Assembly (NCBI RefSeq): GCF_029948085.1
Contig: NZ_JARZZP010000002.1
Span: forward strand, 114,694-178,693
Direction of reading: 5' to 3'
Source: Streptococcus taonis
Lineage (GTDB): Bacteria > Bacillota > Bacilli > Lactobacillales > Streptococcaceae
DNA: 64,000 nt
Each line of letters begins with the position of its first letter. The stretch's first letter is position 1. The notes beneath the pieces are model-generated. The model searched no databases. It had not been told where the DNA came from and saw only the letters and a list, made by a program, of their open reading frames with translations. Below, piece after piece: positions 46,101 through 53,459 of this stretch. The translations under genes were made by a program, and so were the position numbers.

Positions 46101-47692
46101 TTAGCATCTGGGTGAGTGGCGTCTTTGTCAAAGAAACGTCCGTAGTCATACTGTTTCTTCCCACCGTACCAAGTATCGAAGGCTTCTTCTTGCACCAACA
46201 AACCTAGTTCTGCAGCGATCTGCAAGGTCTGCTCACTAGCTGGGTTGTGGGTTGTACGGATAGAGTTCACACCCATATCCTTCATCTGTTTCAGACGACG
46301 GTATTCTGCCTTATAGTTTTCTTCAGCCCCTAGAGCTCCGTGGTCGTGGTGAAGAGAAACACCGTGGAATTTAATCCGTTCACCATTCAAAGAGAAGCCT
46401 TCGTTTGGAGTCCAATTGTAATAACGATAACCAAATAAATCTTTCTTAGCATCTACCAACTGGCCATCACGATAGACACGAGTTACCAATTCATAAAGGG
46501 CAGGCTTGTCGTTAAGGACTGTCCAAAGTTTTGGTTTCTCAACTTGCAAAATAGCATTTAGACTAGTTGATTGATGAGCTTTCAAGACTTGACTATCTGT
46601 ACGAACCACGTCCGTTACAGCCTGACCATTTCGTTCAATAATTTGGTATTCAGCAACAATTTCATGATCTTTGTCATCTGTATTGACAATCTTACTTGTT
46701 ACATGAGTATCAACCTTACCATTTTGTTGTTTTTCAAGGTCTGGTGTTAAGATAGTTGTTCCATTTTTCTCAGCATGAACCTTATCTGTGACTTGAAGGG
46801 TAACATCGCGGTAAATACCACTTCCTGAATACCAACGGCTACTTGGTTGTTTATTGACCGCATGTACAGCTACGACATTCTCACGACCGTCTTTATTGAG
46901 ATAGTCAGTGATGTCATATGAGAATTGGTTGTAACCATTTGGATAGTGACCAACTAGCTGACCGTTTACATAGACTTGCGAATCCATATAAACTCCATCA
47001 AAGACCAGGCGAACATTCTTATTAAGGTCTTTTTCATCTAGTTTAAAGGTCTTGCGATACCAAGCATCACCACCATTGAGTTGTCCACCCTCATTTTGGG
47101 CAGGAGAATCATGATCGAAGTCATTGTAGATACTCCAGTCATGAGGAAGGTCTAATTTCTTCCAGCTTGATACATCTGCATCTGGTTTGATAGCGTCTTT
47201 TGCATTAGCATTGAGTTTAAAATGCCAGTTTTGGTTAAATTCTACTTTACGGTCCTCAACCAATTGATTTACCTCCTCACTGGTAGCCGGTTTTAGGTCC
47301 GGTTTTTCCGTTTGAGCAGATTGGTCTTGAGTAATTGCTTGAGGTTTCTTATCTAACATGGAATCCACTTTTTTATCAGAATCTGATTGTACAGTTTGGT
47401 CGTCCTGTGCCTTTTCAACCGCATGAGCTGGTGTAGCAACTTCACTTGCAGCTGATTCAGTTGATGCTGGCTGTTCTGGACTTCTTGTTTCACCAAGTTC
47501 CTCTTTATGAGAATCATCCGCTACTTTTTCTGCAGCAACTGCAATTGGAGTTTCATCAGCTGAAACTGGGTTTGCACCAGCTACACTTGCTCCAAATAAG
47601 ACTGAGCAAGTACCGATGAGCACTGAGCAAGTACCCACCGTAAATTTCCGGATACTATACACTCTTTTTCGATTCCAATGATCTTTTCCCAT
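40148..47692 (-). CDS. bgaA: Cell wall-anchored beta-galactosidase BgaA
   Basis: A 2514-residue surface exoglycosidase that removes terminal beta-galactose from host glycans and, in pneumococcus, also acts as an adhesin. A YSIRK signal peptide (VYSIRKFTVGTCS, residues 11-40) is followed by a GH2 catalytic region (about 145-870), with acid/base Glu562 in MWSIGNEIG and nucleophile Glu643 in LIYGSETSS. Then come Ig-like modules, two CBM71-like carbohydrate modules (starting near GANISDQWTG and GENLSDNPDF), one G5 domain, a repeat stalk and the sorting signal LPETG with a hydrophobic segment and basic tail. It is longer than the roughly 2230-residue pneumococcal form. Cre-like sites precede it. 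Confidence 0.95.
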   Translation of the reverse strand: MGKDHWNRKRVYSIRKFTVGTCSVLIGTCSVLFGASVAGANPVSADETPIAVAAEKVADDSHKEELGETRSPEQPASTESAASEVATPAHAVEKAQDDQTVQSDSDKKVDSMLDKKPQAITQDQSAQTEKPDLKPATSEEVNQLVEDRKVEFNQNWHFKLNANAKDAIKPDADVSSWKKLDLPHDWSIYNDFDHDSPAQNEGGQLNGGDAWYRKTFKLDEKDLNKNVRLVFDGVYMDSQVYVNGQLVGHYPNGYNQFSYDITDYLNKDGRENVVAVHAVNKQPSSRWYSGSGIYRDVTLQVTDKVHAEKNGTTILTPDLEKQQNGKVDTHVTSKIVNTDDKDHEIVAEYQIIERNGQAVTDVVRTDSQVLKAHQSTSLNAILQVEKPKLWTVLNDKPALYELVTRVYRDGQLVDAKKDLFGYRYYNWTPNEGFSLNGERIKFHGVSLHHDHGALGAEENYKAEYRRLKQMKDMGVNSIRTTHNPASEQTLQIAAELGLLVQEEAFDTWYGGKKQYDYGRFFDKDATHPDAKKGEKWSDFDLRTMVERGKNNPAIVMWSIGNEIGEADGKARSLATVKRLVQVIKAVDKTRYVTMGADKFRFGDGSGDHEKIANELDAVGFNYSEDNYKKLRAKHPNWLIYGSETSSATRTRGSYFRPESELVHSNQAYRHYEQSDYGNDRVGWGKTATASWTFDRDNAGYAGQFIWTGTDYIGEPTPWHNQNNTPVKSSYFGIVDTAGIPKNDYYLYQSQWVSAQKKPMVHLLPHWNWEDPTLKANVADADGKIPVRAFSNAASVELFLNGESLGKKTFNKKQTSDGRTYQEGANAKELYLEWKVAYQPGTLEAVARDEAGNEIARDKVTTAGEPAGVRLVKEENAIAADGKDLTYIYYEIVDSAGNVVPTANNLVRFQLHGQGQIVGVDNGEQASRERYKEQADGSWVRKAFNGKGVVIVKSTEQAGKFTLTAHSDLLKSDQTTIFTGKKDQAEKTVLGTEVAKVRTVIGQAPKMPKKVAFIYSDGSRTKLPVEWSAVDVNEPGIVTVKGVADGREVEARVEILALEAELPVVKRIAPNTDLSSVDKSVSYVLSDGTVASYEVNKWEIAAEDQAKLAIAGSRIQAKGILEDEEITATLVVAEGETANPVVPSVTVADQAVEGLSTDQPVKYHKLAYGASLPEVKATAENAQVTVIQANEANGMRASIHVQPNDGGPLQTYAIQFLQEAPQIGRLSLEVENAAALKEDQTVGIKVLAHYQDGTQAVLKADKVSFSTSGEGDVAVRKGLLELHKPGQVTLKAQFEGAEGQIDLNIQANTESKVVQAIRPVSVVTGLNQEPSLPATVTVEYDKGFPKVHKVTWQAVAKEDLAKYHSFEVLGKVEGIEKEAHAKVSVEGIIAVEEVSVTTPVAEAPQLPESVRTYHSNGQVSSAKVTWDAIEPSQYAQEGKFTVTGHVEGTQLPTKLHVRVSAQTETGANISDQWTGSELPLAFASDSNPSDSVANVNDKLISYNNQPANRWTNWNRTSEASVGILFGDSGIMSKRSVDNINVAFHEDHGVGAPKSYVIEYYVGSATPTVPKNPSFVAREDHVFNDAKNWKEVTNLKAPDQVRAGEMTHFSFDKVNTYAVRIRMVRPDGKWGTSITEMQIFSKQVAAAKNAQAKIQVDGKDLPNFNPGLTDYYLEASQGKAPAVTASVTENGIATVVPSVGEGDPVRVVVKAENGDILGEYRLHFTNDKDLLASKPVAVAKSSRLVAKGQALELPAKVPVYFTGKDGYEVKDLAVDWEAVPAENLTKAGEFTVHGRVLGTDLTAEVAVRVTDKLGENLSDNPDFDDDSNRSFASATNDIDPNSHDRVDYVNDGSDDESRRWTNWSPTPSSNPEVSVGVIFREAGKIVERSVAEGSIRFFADGGTDAPSKLVLERYVGPEFDSPEYYSNYQPYDPDHPFNTPSNWEKVEYRADQEIQAGTDIHVTFAPVKAKAMRWRMDRKADKKGVAITEMAFIAPSEAPKDNTASKLLVDGRELADFSEARVDYQVTYSGNRPKVTVEAGENVAATVVDSGDDKLPVLVRLVSESGKHVKEYRIQLTKEKVETGKVAPAVQEELPSLEVVEEALSFKTVKKEDPTLAEGETRVTQAGREGKERILTEVALDGSRTEKLRETIEAPQDEIVLVGTKKEVSGKTDPAIHEVPEFTGGVNGVEAAVHEVPEYTGAIGTVGDEAAPVVEVPEFKGGVNAVEAAVHEAPEYTEAIGTAGDEAAPVVEIPEYTGSVNGAEAAVHEVPEYTEAIGTAGDEAAPVVEVPEFKGGVNAVEAAVHEAPEYTEAIGTAGDEAAPVVEIPEYTGSVNGAEAAVHEVPEYTEAIGTAGDEAAPVVEVPEFKGGVNAVEAAVHEIPEYTGAIGTAGEEVAVQEVSPEFTGSVNGAEAAIHEVPEFTGGVNGEAAAVQEVGPEFTGGVNGSEGAIHELPEFKDEQSQIALAMSQDKTYQAPASHQYKLPETGTKENAGLAAVGVVGALLGMFAMGKKRDDE
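40530..41170 (-). repeat. Higher-order 222-bp repeat (37-residue units) in the bgaA stalk
   Basis: The stalk has alternating 37-residue units of two types, one with VPEFKGGVNAVEAAVHEAPE and one with IPEYTGSVNGAEAAVHEVPE, each continuing into YTEAIGTAGDEAAPVVE. Pairs repeat every 74 residues: the same plus-strand landmark starts at 40601, 40823 and 41045, exactly 222 bases apart. Shorter, degraded units flank the array on both sides. Confidence 0.93.
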
Positions 47693-47709
47693 AAGATCCT
47701 CCTTATATT

Positions 47710-47795
47710 GGTAACCGCTTCCATTTTTATGTAAGCGCTCTACTTTTTCAGTAGTATTTTGCTTCTATTTTATAAAATAATATAAGAAACTTCAA
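47710..47795 (-). promoter_or_regulatory. bgaA promoter with two cre-like sites
   Basis: -35 TTGAAG (47795-47790) and -10 TAAAAT (47772-47767) are 17 bases apart. Downstream, TGGAAGCGGTTACC (minus strand, 47723-47710) and TGTAAGCGCTCTAC (47730-47743) each resemble the CcpA cre consensus with one or two mismatches. Their place between promoter and gene suits a roadblock type of carbon catabolite repression. Confidence 0.7.
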
Positions 47796-47902
47796 TACTG
47801 GCAGCATAAAAATCATACTTTTGATTCTTTTTTCTATAATTTGTAGAAAAGTTTAAAAATCTGAATGTACATTTAGTGAATGATTTTACTAAAAAAGGCG
47901 GT

Positions 47903-47943
47903 GGGACAGAAATCGATAGACAAAGTCTCGATTTCGTAGTCCC
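47903..47943. repeat. Inverted repeat of the GGGAC type upstream of bgaA
   Basis: GGGAC/GTCCC and AAATCGA/TCGATTT pair as a two-part stem around an 11-base loop. It lies beside a complete BOX element and a second GGGAC-containing hairpin at about 48191, so this 560-bp gap is built largely of small repeats. Confidence 0.65.
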
Positions 47944-47980
47944 AGCCCCGCGAGGATGATTAGGAGCTTTTTGGAGTCTA

Positions 47981-48130
47981 ATACTCAATGAAAATCAAAG
48001 AGCAAACTAGGAAGCTAGCCGCAGGTTGCTCAAAGCACTGCTTTGAGGTTGTGGATAGAACTGACGAAGTCAGTAACATATATACGGCAAGGCGACGCTG
48101 ACGTGGTTTGAAGAGATTTTCGAAGAGTAT
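47981..48130 (-). repeat. Complete BOX element (boxA-boxB-boxC)
   Basis: On the plus strand the order is boxC (ATACTCAATGAAAATCAAAG...), boxB (TTGCTCAAAGCACTGCTTTG...) and boxA ending TTTTCGAAGAGTAT. The segment TACGGCAAGGCGACGCTGAC matches the BOX-PCR core. This is the full three-module form; BOX elements are non-coding repeats typical of S. pneumoniae and close relatives. Confidence 0.93.
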
Positions 48131-48190
48131 AAAAGACGAACAGAAAGTTCAATCAGCTACCGCGTCAAAGTTTGATTGCTAATAAAAAGT

Positions 48191-48220
48191 GAGGTCGGGA
48201 TCTTTTGTCCCAACCTCTTT
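48191..48220. terminator. Terminator after the neopullulanase-SMI1 operon
   Basis: GAGGT/ACCTC and GGGA/TCCC pair around a short loop, with TTTTTATT after the stem on the minus strand. It lies about 35 bases after the SMI1/KNR4 stop. Confidence 0.8.
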
Positions 48221-48252
48221 TACGGACTATCAAACTGATATTTCCTATTAGA

Positions 48253-48810
48253 TTATTGACTAGATTTCCCCTTTTCCAAAAGCTTGATCATCTCATTTTT
48301 ACGTTCTTCAAGCTCGGCAATTTGCTGAAGCAAAAGCTCTGAAAAATCACATTCAAGCTCTTCAGTTTCGCCACTATTATACCAATCTAGAGCTACTATA
48401 TGATTGTCCTTATCAAAGCAGAAAATCACATCTCCATCCCCTATGATAGACAGAAATGGAATATAGTCAACAAATCCTAAATCATGTAATTCCTTAGTTT
48501 TTATTCGAATGTCTAAGAAGTCTGGGATGCCATCGGCAATTCCCAAGACCTTAATACCTCTGCAGAAGGTCCAAAAAGGGGCTACATCGTAAGCCTTGGC
48601 TCTTGGCCATAGCTCTTCTCTGACCTCCATAAAGAGACCTCCCAAAGATGACATGGTGAATTCTCTGAAATCTTCTGGCAGACGAATGCCGTATTGATTT
48701 TCAAAATCCTGAACATCTTCTTCCGATGGTTCATTGCCCATGCAGGCGACAACTTGATAAGTGTCCTTATCATAGTGACGAAAATAATCATAAACTTCCT
48801 TGAGTGCCAT
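48253..48810 (-). CDS. SMI1/KNR4-family protein
   Basis: A 185-residue protein with the SMI1/KNR4 fold, seen in EEDVQDFENQYGIRLPEDFREF, SLGGLFMEV, the aromatic core near YIPFLSIIGDGDVIFCF and VALDWYNSGE. A charged helix ends the protein (ELEERKNEMIKLLEKGK). The second of two adjacent ATGs is chosen as start for better spacing from AAGGA. Many bacterial members are immunity proteins against contact-dependent or polymorphic toxins, but no toxin gene is adjacent. It follows the GH13 gene by 15 bases, so the two share a transcript. Confidence 0.82.
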   Translation of the reverse strand: MALKEVYDYFRHYDKDTYQVVACMGNEPSEEDVQDFENQYGIRLPEDFREFTMSSLGGLFMEVREELWPRAKAYDVAPFWTFCRGIKVLGIADGIPDFLDIRIKTKELHDLGFVDYIPFLSIIGDGDVIFCFDKDNHIVALDWYNSGETEELECDFSELLLQQIAELEERKNEMIKLLEKGKSSQ

Positions 48811-48825
48811 CATTTCATTCCTTCT

Positions 48826-50574
48826 TTACTCAGAAATATAAACCACAAATCCAGCTGGCAAGATAACTTGTTGTCCATCTTCAAACTGGCAATGACTCGC
48901 TAAATCAACTGAATCTCTTTCTAAAACAAAATTCTCTTTAGACTGATTAAAGATTGCCTGAACTTCTTTTCCTTGGTAGTTCCACTTCAAGGATAAAACA
49001 TCTAGTTTCACTTCTTCCAAGCGATAATTTCCATGCTGAATCATACTTGCCACTTCCTTACGGACTTGGATTAATTTCTTCATAAAATTCAGCATATCAT
49101 TATCCTCAGATACACGCTCCCAAGGCATGACACGACGGCAGTCAGGGTCTGGTCCACCAATTAGGGCCAACTCTGTTCCGTAATAGATACAAGGAGTCCC
49201 TTTTTGAAGGTAGAGGAAAGCTAGAGCAGCCTTGACATGTTGGAGATCGCCTTTGGCAGTTGTGAGGATACGCTCTGTATCGTGAGAATCAAGAAGGTTA
49301 AACATCACTTCTGATATTTGTTGCTTGTAGTACATAGACTGGCTGTTGATTTCTGAAATAAACTGCTCCGTCTTTTTATGCTGACGCAAGAAATAATCCT
49401 TGATACTTTCAGAGAGCGGATAGTTCATAACAGCATGGAACTCATCCCCTTGTAGCCAAGGCTGAGACGTATGCCAGATTTCACCTAGTATATACAAATC
49501 AGGCTTTTTAGCGAGAACTGCCTTTCTGAAATCTCTCCAGAACTGGTGGTCAATTTCATTAGCAACGTCCAAACGCCAAGCATCGATATCAAAATTCTCA
49601 ATCCAGTAGGTCGCAACACTGAGAAGATAGTCTTTGACTTCAGGATTGGCTGTATTTAACTTAGGCATATAGCTAGCAAAGGCAAAAGTATGATAAGGGA
49701 GTTGCCTTGGATTCTGAAGTTTATCCTCAGTAACTGGGAATTCTTGGATATGGAACCAATCTTTATAAACTGAGTTTTCTCCATTTTTTAGAACATCCTG
49801 CCATTGGACTGACTGGTTGCCAATATGATTAAATACTGCATCTAGCATAATCTTGATCCCACGTTTGTGGGCTTCCTCGACTAGATTACGAAAGACTTCC
49901 TTGTCTCCAAAGTGACGGTCGATTTCAAAATAATCCGTCGTATCATACTTGTGATTGGTCGTTGCTTCAAAAATTGGACATAGGTAAAGTCCAGTGATTC
50001 CCAAATCTTTAAGATAGTCTAAATGGTCAATAATCCCTTGTAAGTCTCCACCAAAAAAATCATCCATGTTAGGTGCAATGACAGCATCCCACTCTCGAGC
50101 TCCATCTGGAGTCAAATTAGGATTTCCATTAGCAAAGCGTTCTGGGAAAATCTGATACCACACAGCTTCTGAAACCCAACTAGGAACCTGGCAACCATCG
50201 ATTTCGTGAATGTAAGGAAGTTTAAAGCCATTTCCATCAGCATCCAAGTTTTCGTGAGTATATTCAACACATCCCTTATCTCCGTAGAAGACTCCCTGAC
50301 CTTCCTTATCAAGGAGTTCAAAAAGATACTGAATCCGTGCAAAATTAACCGACACCGTAACCTGCCAATAATCAAATAAAGCATCCGAGGTTACTTTAAT
50401 CATTTCTTTCTTGGCTTCATACTTATCCTCAATGAAAATAAAGGGATCTCCATAGTGCAAGATGACCTGCTGAATATCATTTTTCTTACTTCTAATTCGG
50501 ATATGCAACTGATTTTCTTTATACAGATAAGCATACTCTGATTCTGGTCTATGATAAATGGCTGTTAATTCCAT
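48826..50574 (-). CDS. Neopullulanase / cyclomaltodextrinase-type GH13 enzyme
   Basis: A 582-residue cytosolic alpha-glucan hydrolase. An N-terminal beta-sandwich domain (about 1-115, LTAIYHRPESEYAYLYKEN) precedes the (beta/alpha)8 barrel. Conserved GH13 regions are DAVFNHIG, WRLDVANEI with the nucleophile Asp, ILGEIWH with the acid/base Glu, and LLDSHDTERI. The N-terminal domain and layout fit GH13 subfamily 20, which opens cyclodextrins and splits pullulan or maltodextrins. A consensus promoter and a cre-like site lie upstream. Confidence 0.92.
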   Translation of the reverse strand: MELTAIYHRPESEYAYLYKENQLHIRIRSKKNDIQQVILHYGDPFIFIEDKYEAKKEMIKVTSDALFDYWQVTVSVNFARIQYLFELLDKEGQGVFYGDKGCVEYTHENLDADGNGFKLPYIHEIDGCQVPSWVSEAVWYQIFPERFANGNPNLTPDGAREWDAVIAPNMDDFFGGDLQGIIDHLDYLKDLGITGLYLCPIFEATTNHKYDTTDYFEIDRHFGDKEVFRNLVEEAHKRGIKIMLDAVFNHIGNQSVQWQDVLKNGENSVYKDWFHIQEFPVTEDKLQNPRQLPYHTFAFASYMPKLNTANPEVKDYLLSVATYWIENFDIDAWRLDVANEIDHQFWRDFRKAVLAKKPDLYILGEIWHTSQPWLQGDEFHAVMNYPLSESIKDYFLRQHKKTEQFISEINSQSMYYKQQISEVMFNLLDSHDTERILTTAKGDLQHVKAALAFLYLQKGTPCIYYGTELALIGGPDPDCRRVMPWERVSEDNDMLNFMKKLIQVRKEVASMIQHGNYRLEEVKLDVLSLKWNYQGKEVQAIFNQSKENFVLERDSVDLASHCQFEDGQQVILPAGFVVYISE

Positions 50575-50600
50575 GTCTTGTCTCCTAAAATTAATAAAAA

Positions 50601-50657
50601 CGCAAACGTTTTCATAATTGCTAGTTCTAGTATACTATTTTAACTGTTTATTTGCAA
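50601..50657 (-). promoter_or_regulatory. Promoter and cre-like site of the GH13 operon
   Basis: -35 TTGCAA (50657-50652) and -10 TATACT (50634-50629) are 17 bases apart. Between the promoter and gene, TGAAAACGTTTGCG (minus strand, 50614-50601) matches the cre consensus except for its last base, implying CcpA repression in glucose. Confidence 0.8.
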
Positions 50658-50726
50658 TTTTTATACCAGTTTTACGATAGATATATAGATGGACAAGGGT
50701 AAAATTGAGTAGACTCTTTTTGAGCT

Positions 50727-50764
50727 TTAAAAAGAGAGTTTCCATGAACTGGAAAACTCTCTCA
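50727..50764 (-). terminator. Terminator of the XRE/membrane-protein pair
   Basis: GAGAGTTT(T)CC pairs with GG(A)AAACTCTC around a 7-base loop, with TTTTT after the stem on the minus strand. Confidence 0.88.
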
Positions 50765-50807
50765 TCATTACGGAGCAGATGATTAAAATAAATGCTATCT
50801 GATATCT

Positions 50808-51002
50808 TTAATCCTCTAGAATGAAAATTTCTTCAACATGTAGTCGTAGCAACCTTGCAATTTTCATTGCTAGTTCAAGTGTAGGATTGTACTTGTCATT
50901 CTCAATAGCAATTATGGTTTGTCGACTAACGCCTAATATTTTTGCCATATCTTCCTGACGTAGTCCTTCAGACTTTCTTAACTGTTTGATATTATTTTTC
51001 AT
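50808..51002 (-). CDS. Small XRE-family regulator
   Basis: A 64-residue single-domain DNA-binding protein. The helix-turn-helix is clear at LRQEDMAKILGVSRQTIIAI (about residues 14-33), followed by NDKYNPTLELAMKIARLL and the usual VEEIF end. This type is commonly paired with a small membrane protein, as here: its gene lies six bases after the DUF6773-like gene on the same transcript. It probably regulates its own operon through the palindrome at 51368-51385. Confidence 0.92.
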   Translation of the reverse strand: MKNNIKQLRKSEGLRQEDMAKILGVSRQTIIAIENDKYNPTLELAMKIARLLRLHVEEIFILED

Positions 51003-51008
51003 ACAGCA

Positions 51009-51338
51009 TTAGTCTTTCTGAAAACAATAAATGCCAATCGCCAAAACTACGATAAGGATAACAACCATCAAAATTACTCCTTGAACAAGTTTATTTGGTT
51101 CTTTAAACTCTTCATCACCGTCAATCATTTTATGTTTTATTGCATGTTGAGTAAATCCTTGAATAGAAATAGATAAACATAAAATCAGACATGGTAACAT
51201 TTCAAGTTCAATGCCTTTTGTAATAGATTGATAAATATTAAATACTGTCCATCCACATAAGCCAAATAGAGCCGTTTTATAACCCCATTCCTCAGAACGT
51301 AGCTGAATCGCTCTGTCCATTTCATCCATTTTTCTCAT
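51009..51338 (-). CDS. DUF6773-like small membrane protein
   Basis: A 109-residue protein with an acidic and basic N-terminus (MRKMDEMDRAIQLRSEEWGY) and three hydrophobic segments: about residues 23-42, 46-65 and 84-106. The ATG at 51338 is chosen because GGAGG lies nine bases upstream; the earlier frame to 51362 includes that site. It resembles membrane proteins encoded next to XRE regulators in Firmicutes. The pair looks like a small regulatory module of unknown stimulus. Confidence 0.72.
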   Translation of the reverse strand: MRKMDEMDRAIQLRSEEWGYKTALFGLCGWTVFNIYQSITKGIELEMLPCLILCLSISIQGFTQHAIKHKMIDGDEEFKEPNKLVQGVILMVVILIVVLAIGIYCFQKD

Positions 51339-51367
51339 AGTCCTATTCCTCCAATTCGTCAAAAAAA

Positions 51368-51419
51368 TGTCAAGAGCTCTTTACATTTTTTATTATACTC
51401 TAAATCGATGAAATGTCAA
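51368..51419 (-). promoter_or_regulatory. Promoter with palindromic operator for the XRE/membrane-protein pair
   Basis: On the minus strand -35 TTGACA (51419-51414) and -10 TATAAT (51397-51392) are 16 bases apart. TGTCAAGAGCTCTTTACA (51368-51385) is a near-palindrome just downstream of the -10. The heptad CTTGACATTT occurs both at the -35 and in this palindrome, a likely operator pair. Confidence 0.72.
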
Positions 51420-51703
51420 GATGTTTTAACATTCTTAGGCTTTTTTATTTTCTTCATCTATTCTAAGAATATTCCTAACTCCAATTTTCAGTCTAATCAA
51501 TCCGACAAAGGGCAAGTTCTTTTAAACCTATTTTATCTTGACTTCATAAGCTTTGGCTATAGATATACTTTTAGTTATGTTAGACTCGGAGTTTATTCTC
51601 TCTTTAATCTGCTTTCTTATCTCAATTATACTCCAAAACTATCAAATAGAGATAAACTACCAGTATTTTCAGGGATTATTTTTGATCAACAACTTCTCCT
51701 AAT
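51420..51703. other. Intergenic region without a supportable gene
   Basis: The 320 bases between the XRE operon promoter and the SDR terminator hold one plus-strand open frame, but it has no ribosome site and an unnatural, low-complexity composition. I see no repeat family or RNA here; it could be decayed sequence. Confidence 0.45.
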
Positions 51704-51738
51704 TAAAACAAAAAGCCATTCCTCAAGGAAACAGCTTC
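51704..51738 (-). terminator. Terminator of the miaA-hflX-rnz-SDR operon
   Basis: AGC..TTCC and GGAA..GCT pair around a small loop, followed by TTTTTGTTTT on the minus strand. It begins two bases after the SDR stop codon. Confidence 0.65.
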
Positions 51739-51739
51739 A

Positions 51740-52495
51740 TCACTTATAATTAAAGGTTTCTTCAGCTAACTTATCTGCTAACTTGGGAAAGAGGGTGTAA
51801 AATTTATGAGCTAAATTTAACAAAAGAGGGAGATTGAGCTCGCGTTTGTTTTTCCCTATGGTCTTAACAATCTTTTGGGCTACTGCGTCAGGTTCCAAGA
51901 GAAAACGATCAACCGACTTAAGATAGGTTCCATCTGGATCAGCCTGGTCAAAAAATCCTGTACGAATCGGACCTGGATTAACCGTCGTCACATAGACACC
52001 ATAGGGCATGAGCTCAAGGCGAAGAGCATTTGAAAAACCAATAGCCGCAAACTTGGTCGCTGAGTAAAGACTGGACTTTCCAGTTGCTATCAAACCAGCC
52101 ATACTAACGATATTGATGATATGGCCTTTTCGGATTTCCTTCATACAAGCTGCAACCAACCGAGACAGATTCATTAAAGCAAAGGTGTTAACCTCAAACA
52201 TCTGATGAATATCTTGATCAGAGATATTGTCAAAATCTTCAAAAATCCCGTAGCCAGCATTATTAATCAAAACATCAATCTTTCCATAGCGCTGGTAGAG
52301 TTCAGCTACTAGGCATTCTAGGGCTTGAGCATCGGTAATATCAATCTCAACCAATTCAGCCTGTGGATGATTTCCGTATAGTTGAGCTAATTTTTCTCTA
52401 TTTCTACCCAGCAAAATCAATTGATCATTGGGCAAGAGTTTGACCATTTCTTGAGCTAGACCCCCGCTAGCACCTGTAATGAGAATAGTCGACAT
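51740..52495 (-). CDS. Short-chain dehydrogenase/reductase
   Basis: A 251-residue NAD(P)-dependent oxidoreductase of the classical SDR type. The cofactor motif is TGASGGLAQEM (about residue 7), the structural NNAGYG is near residue 80, and the catalytic Ser, Tyr and Lys are in IVSMAGL and YSATKFA. PGPIRTGF follows, as in many reductases. The substrate is unknown. It is last in the miaA operon, 20 bases after rnz. Confidence 0.92.
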   Translation of the reverse strand: MSTILITGASGGLAQEMVKLLPNDQLILLGRNREKLAQLYGNHPQAELVEIDITDAQALECLVAELYQRYGKIDVLINNAGYGIFEDFDNISDQDIHQMFEVNTFALMNLSRLVAACMKEIRKGHIINIVSMAGLIATGKSSLYSATKFAAIGFSNALRLELMPYGVYVTTVNPGPIRTGFFDQADPDGTYLKSVDRFLLEPDAVAQKIVKTIGKNKRELNLPLLLNLAHKFYTLFPKLADKLAEETFNYK

Positions 52496-52515
52496 ACTTT
52501 TCCTTTCTCAATCTT

Positions 52516-53445
52516 CTAGATTTCCACTTCTTCCAAGTCTTTGACCACATGGACGTTTTCAAAAATCGTTGCCGCATCTTTCTTGAGCTGGCTAATGTCT
52601 TTTGAAAGAAAGCGTGCACTGATATGGTTGAGCAAGAGTCGTTTGGCTCCTGCTTCTGCCGCTACTTGTGCAGCCTGCATATTGGTTGAGTGGCCATGAT
52701 TGCGGGCAATCTTTTCGTCTCCCTTGCCATAAGTCGACTCATGGACAAGAACATCTGCATTGACACCAAGACGCACACTGGCATCTGTTTTTCGAGTATC
52801 TCCCAAAATGGTAATAATCTTACCAGGTCGCGGTGCTGAGATATAATCTGCTGCCTTGATCTCGGTGCCGTCCTCTAATACAACATCCTGACCGTTTTTG
52901 ATTTTTCCAAAAAGCGGTCCAAATGGTACACCAGCAGCCTTTAGTTTTTCAGCGTCCAAGGTCCCTTCTAGATCCTTTTGCATGACACGATAACCCACAC
53001 AGAAAATAGTGTGATCCAACTCTTCCGCATACACCGTGAATTTATCTGTTTCAAGAATTTTCCCTAGAGAATCTTGGTCAAACTCATGGAAATGAATCTT
53101 ATAGGGTAGGCGTGAACCAGAGACACGCAAACTAGTCAAGACAAATGACTTGATGCCTTGGGGACCATAGATTTCCAAATCTGTTTGCTCTTCATTGGCT
53201 TGAAAGGCACGACTAGAGAGAAAACCAGGCAATCCAAAGATGTGGTCTCCATGTAGGTGAGTAATAAAGATTTTGCTGACCTTTCGTGGTCGAATCGTGG
53301 TTTCCAGAATGCGATTTTGCGTTCCTTCGCCACAGTCAAAGAGCCAAACTTCGTTAATCTCGTCCAAGAGTTTCAGGGCGAGACTTGAAACGTTGCGGGC
53401 TTTAGAGGGCTGACCAGCCCCCGTTCCTAAAAATTGAATATCCAT
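52516..53445 (-). CDS. rnz: Ribonuclease Z
   Basis: A 309-residue metallo-beta-lactamase-fold endonuclease that trims the 3' ends of tRNA precursors. The zinc motif is [13 protein letters not shown] (about residue 63), the N-terminus [18 protein letters not shown] is typical, and the later metal ligands are in GDTRKTD and [12 protein letters not shown]. It sits in an operon with miaA, another tRNA-maturation gene, 14 bases after the unknown gene. Confidence 0.96.
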   Translation of the reverse strand: MDIQFLGTGAGQPSKARNVSSLALKLLDEINEVWLFDCGEGTQNRILETTIRPRKVSKIFITHLHGDHIFGLPGFLSSRAFQANEEQTDLEIYGPQGIKSFVLTSLRVSGSRLPYKIHFHEFDQDSLGKILETDKFTVYAEELDHTIFCVGYRVMQKDLEGTLDAEKLKAAGVPFGPLFGKIKNGQDVVLEDGTEIKAADYISAPRPGKIITILGDTRKTDASVRLGVNADVLVHESTYGKGDEKIARNHGHSTNMQAAQVAAEAGAKRLLLNHISARFLSKDISQLKKDAATIFENVHVVKDLEEVEI

Positions 53446-53459
53446 TCGATACTTTCTAA

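Noticed and set aside
47561..47640. Duplicated GTCSVL segment in the BgaA signal peptide as a sign of mutation
   Set aside because: YSIRK signal peptides in this family naturally have such a repetitive hydrophobic core, so this is not strong evidence of a recent event.
51408..51749. Plus-strand frame of 113 residues in the gap before the SDR gene
   Set aside because: No ribosome site, composition unlike a protein, and it runs into the 3' end of the SDR gene on the other strand and through its terminator.
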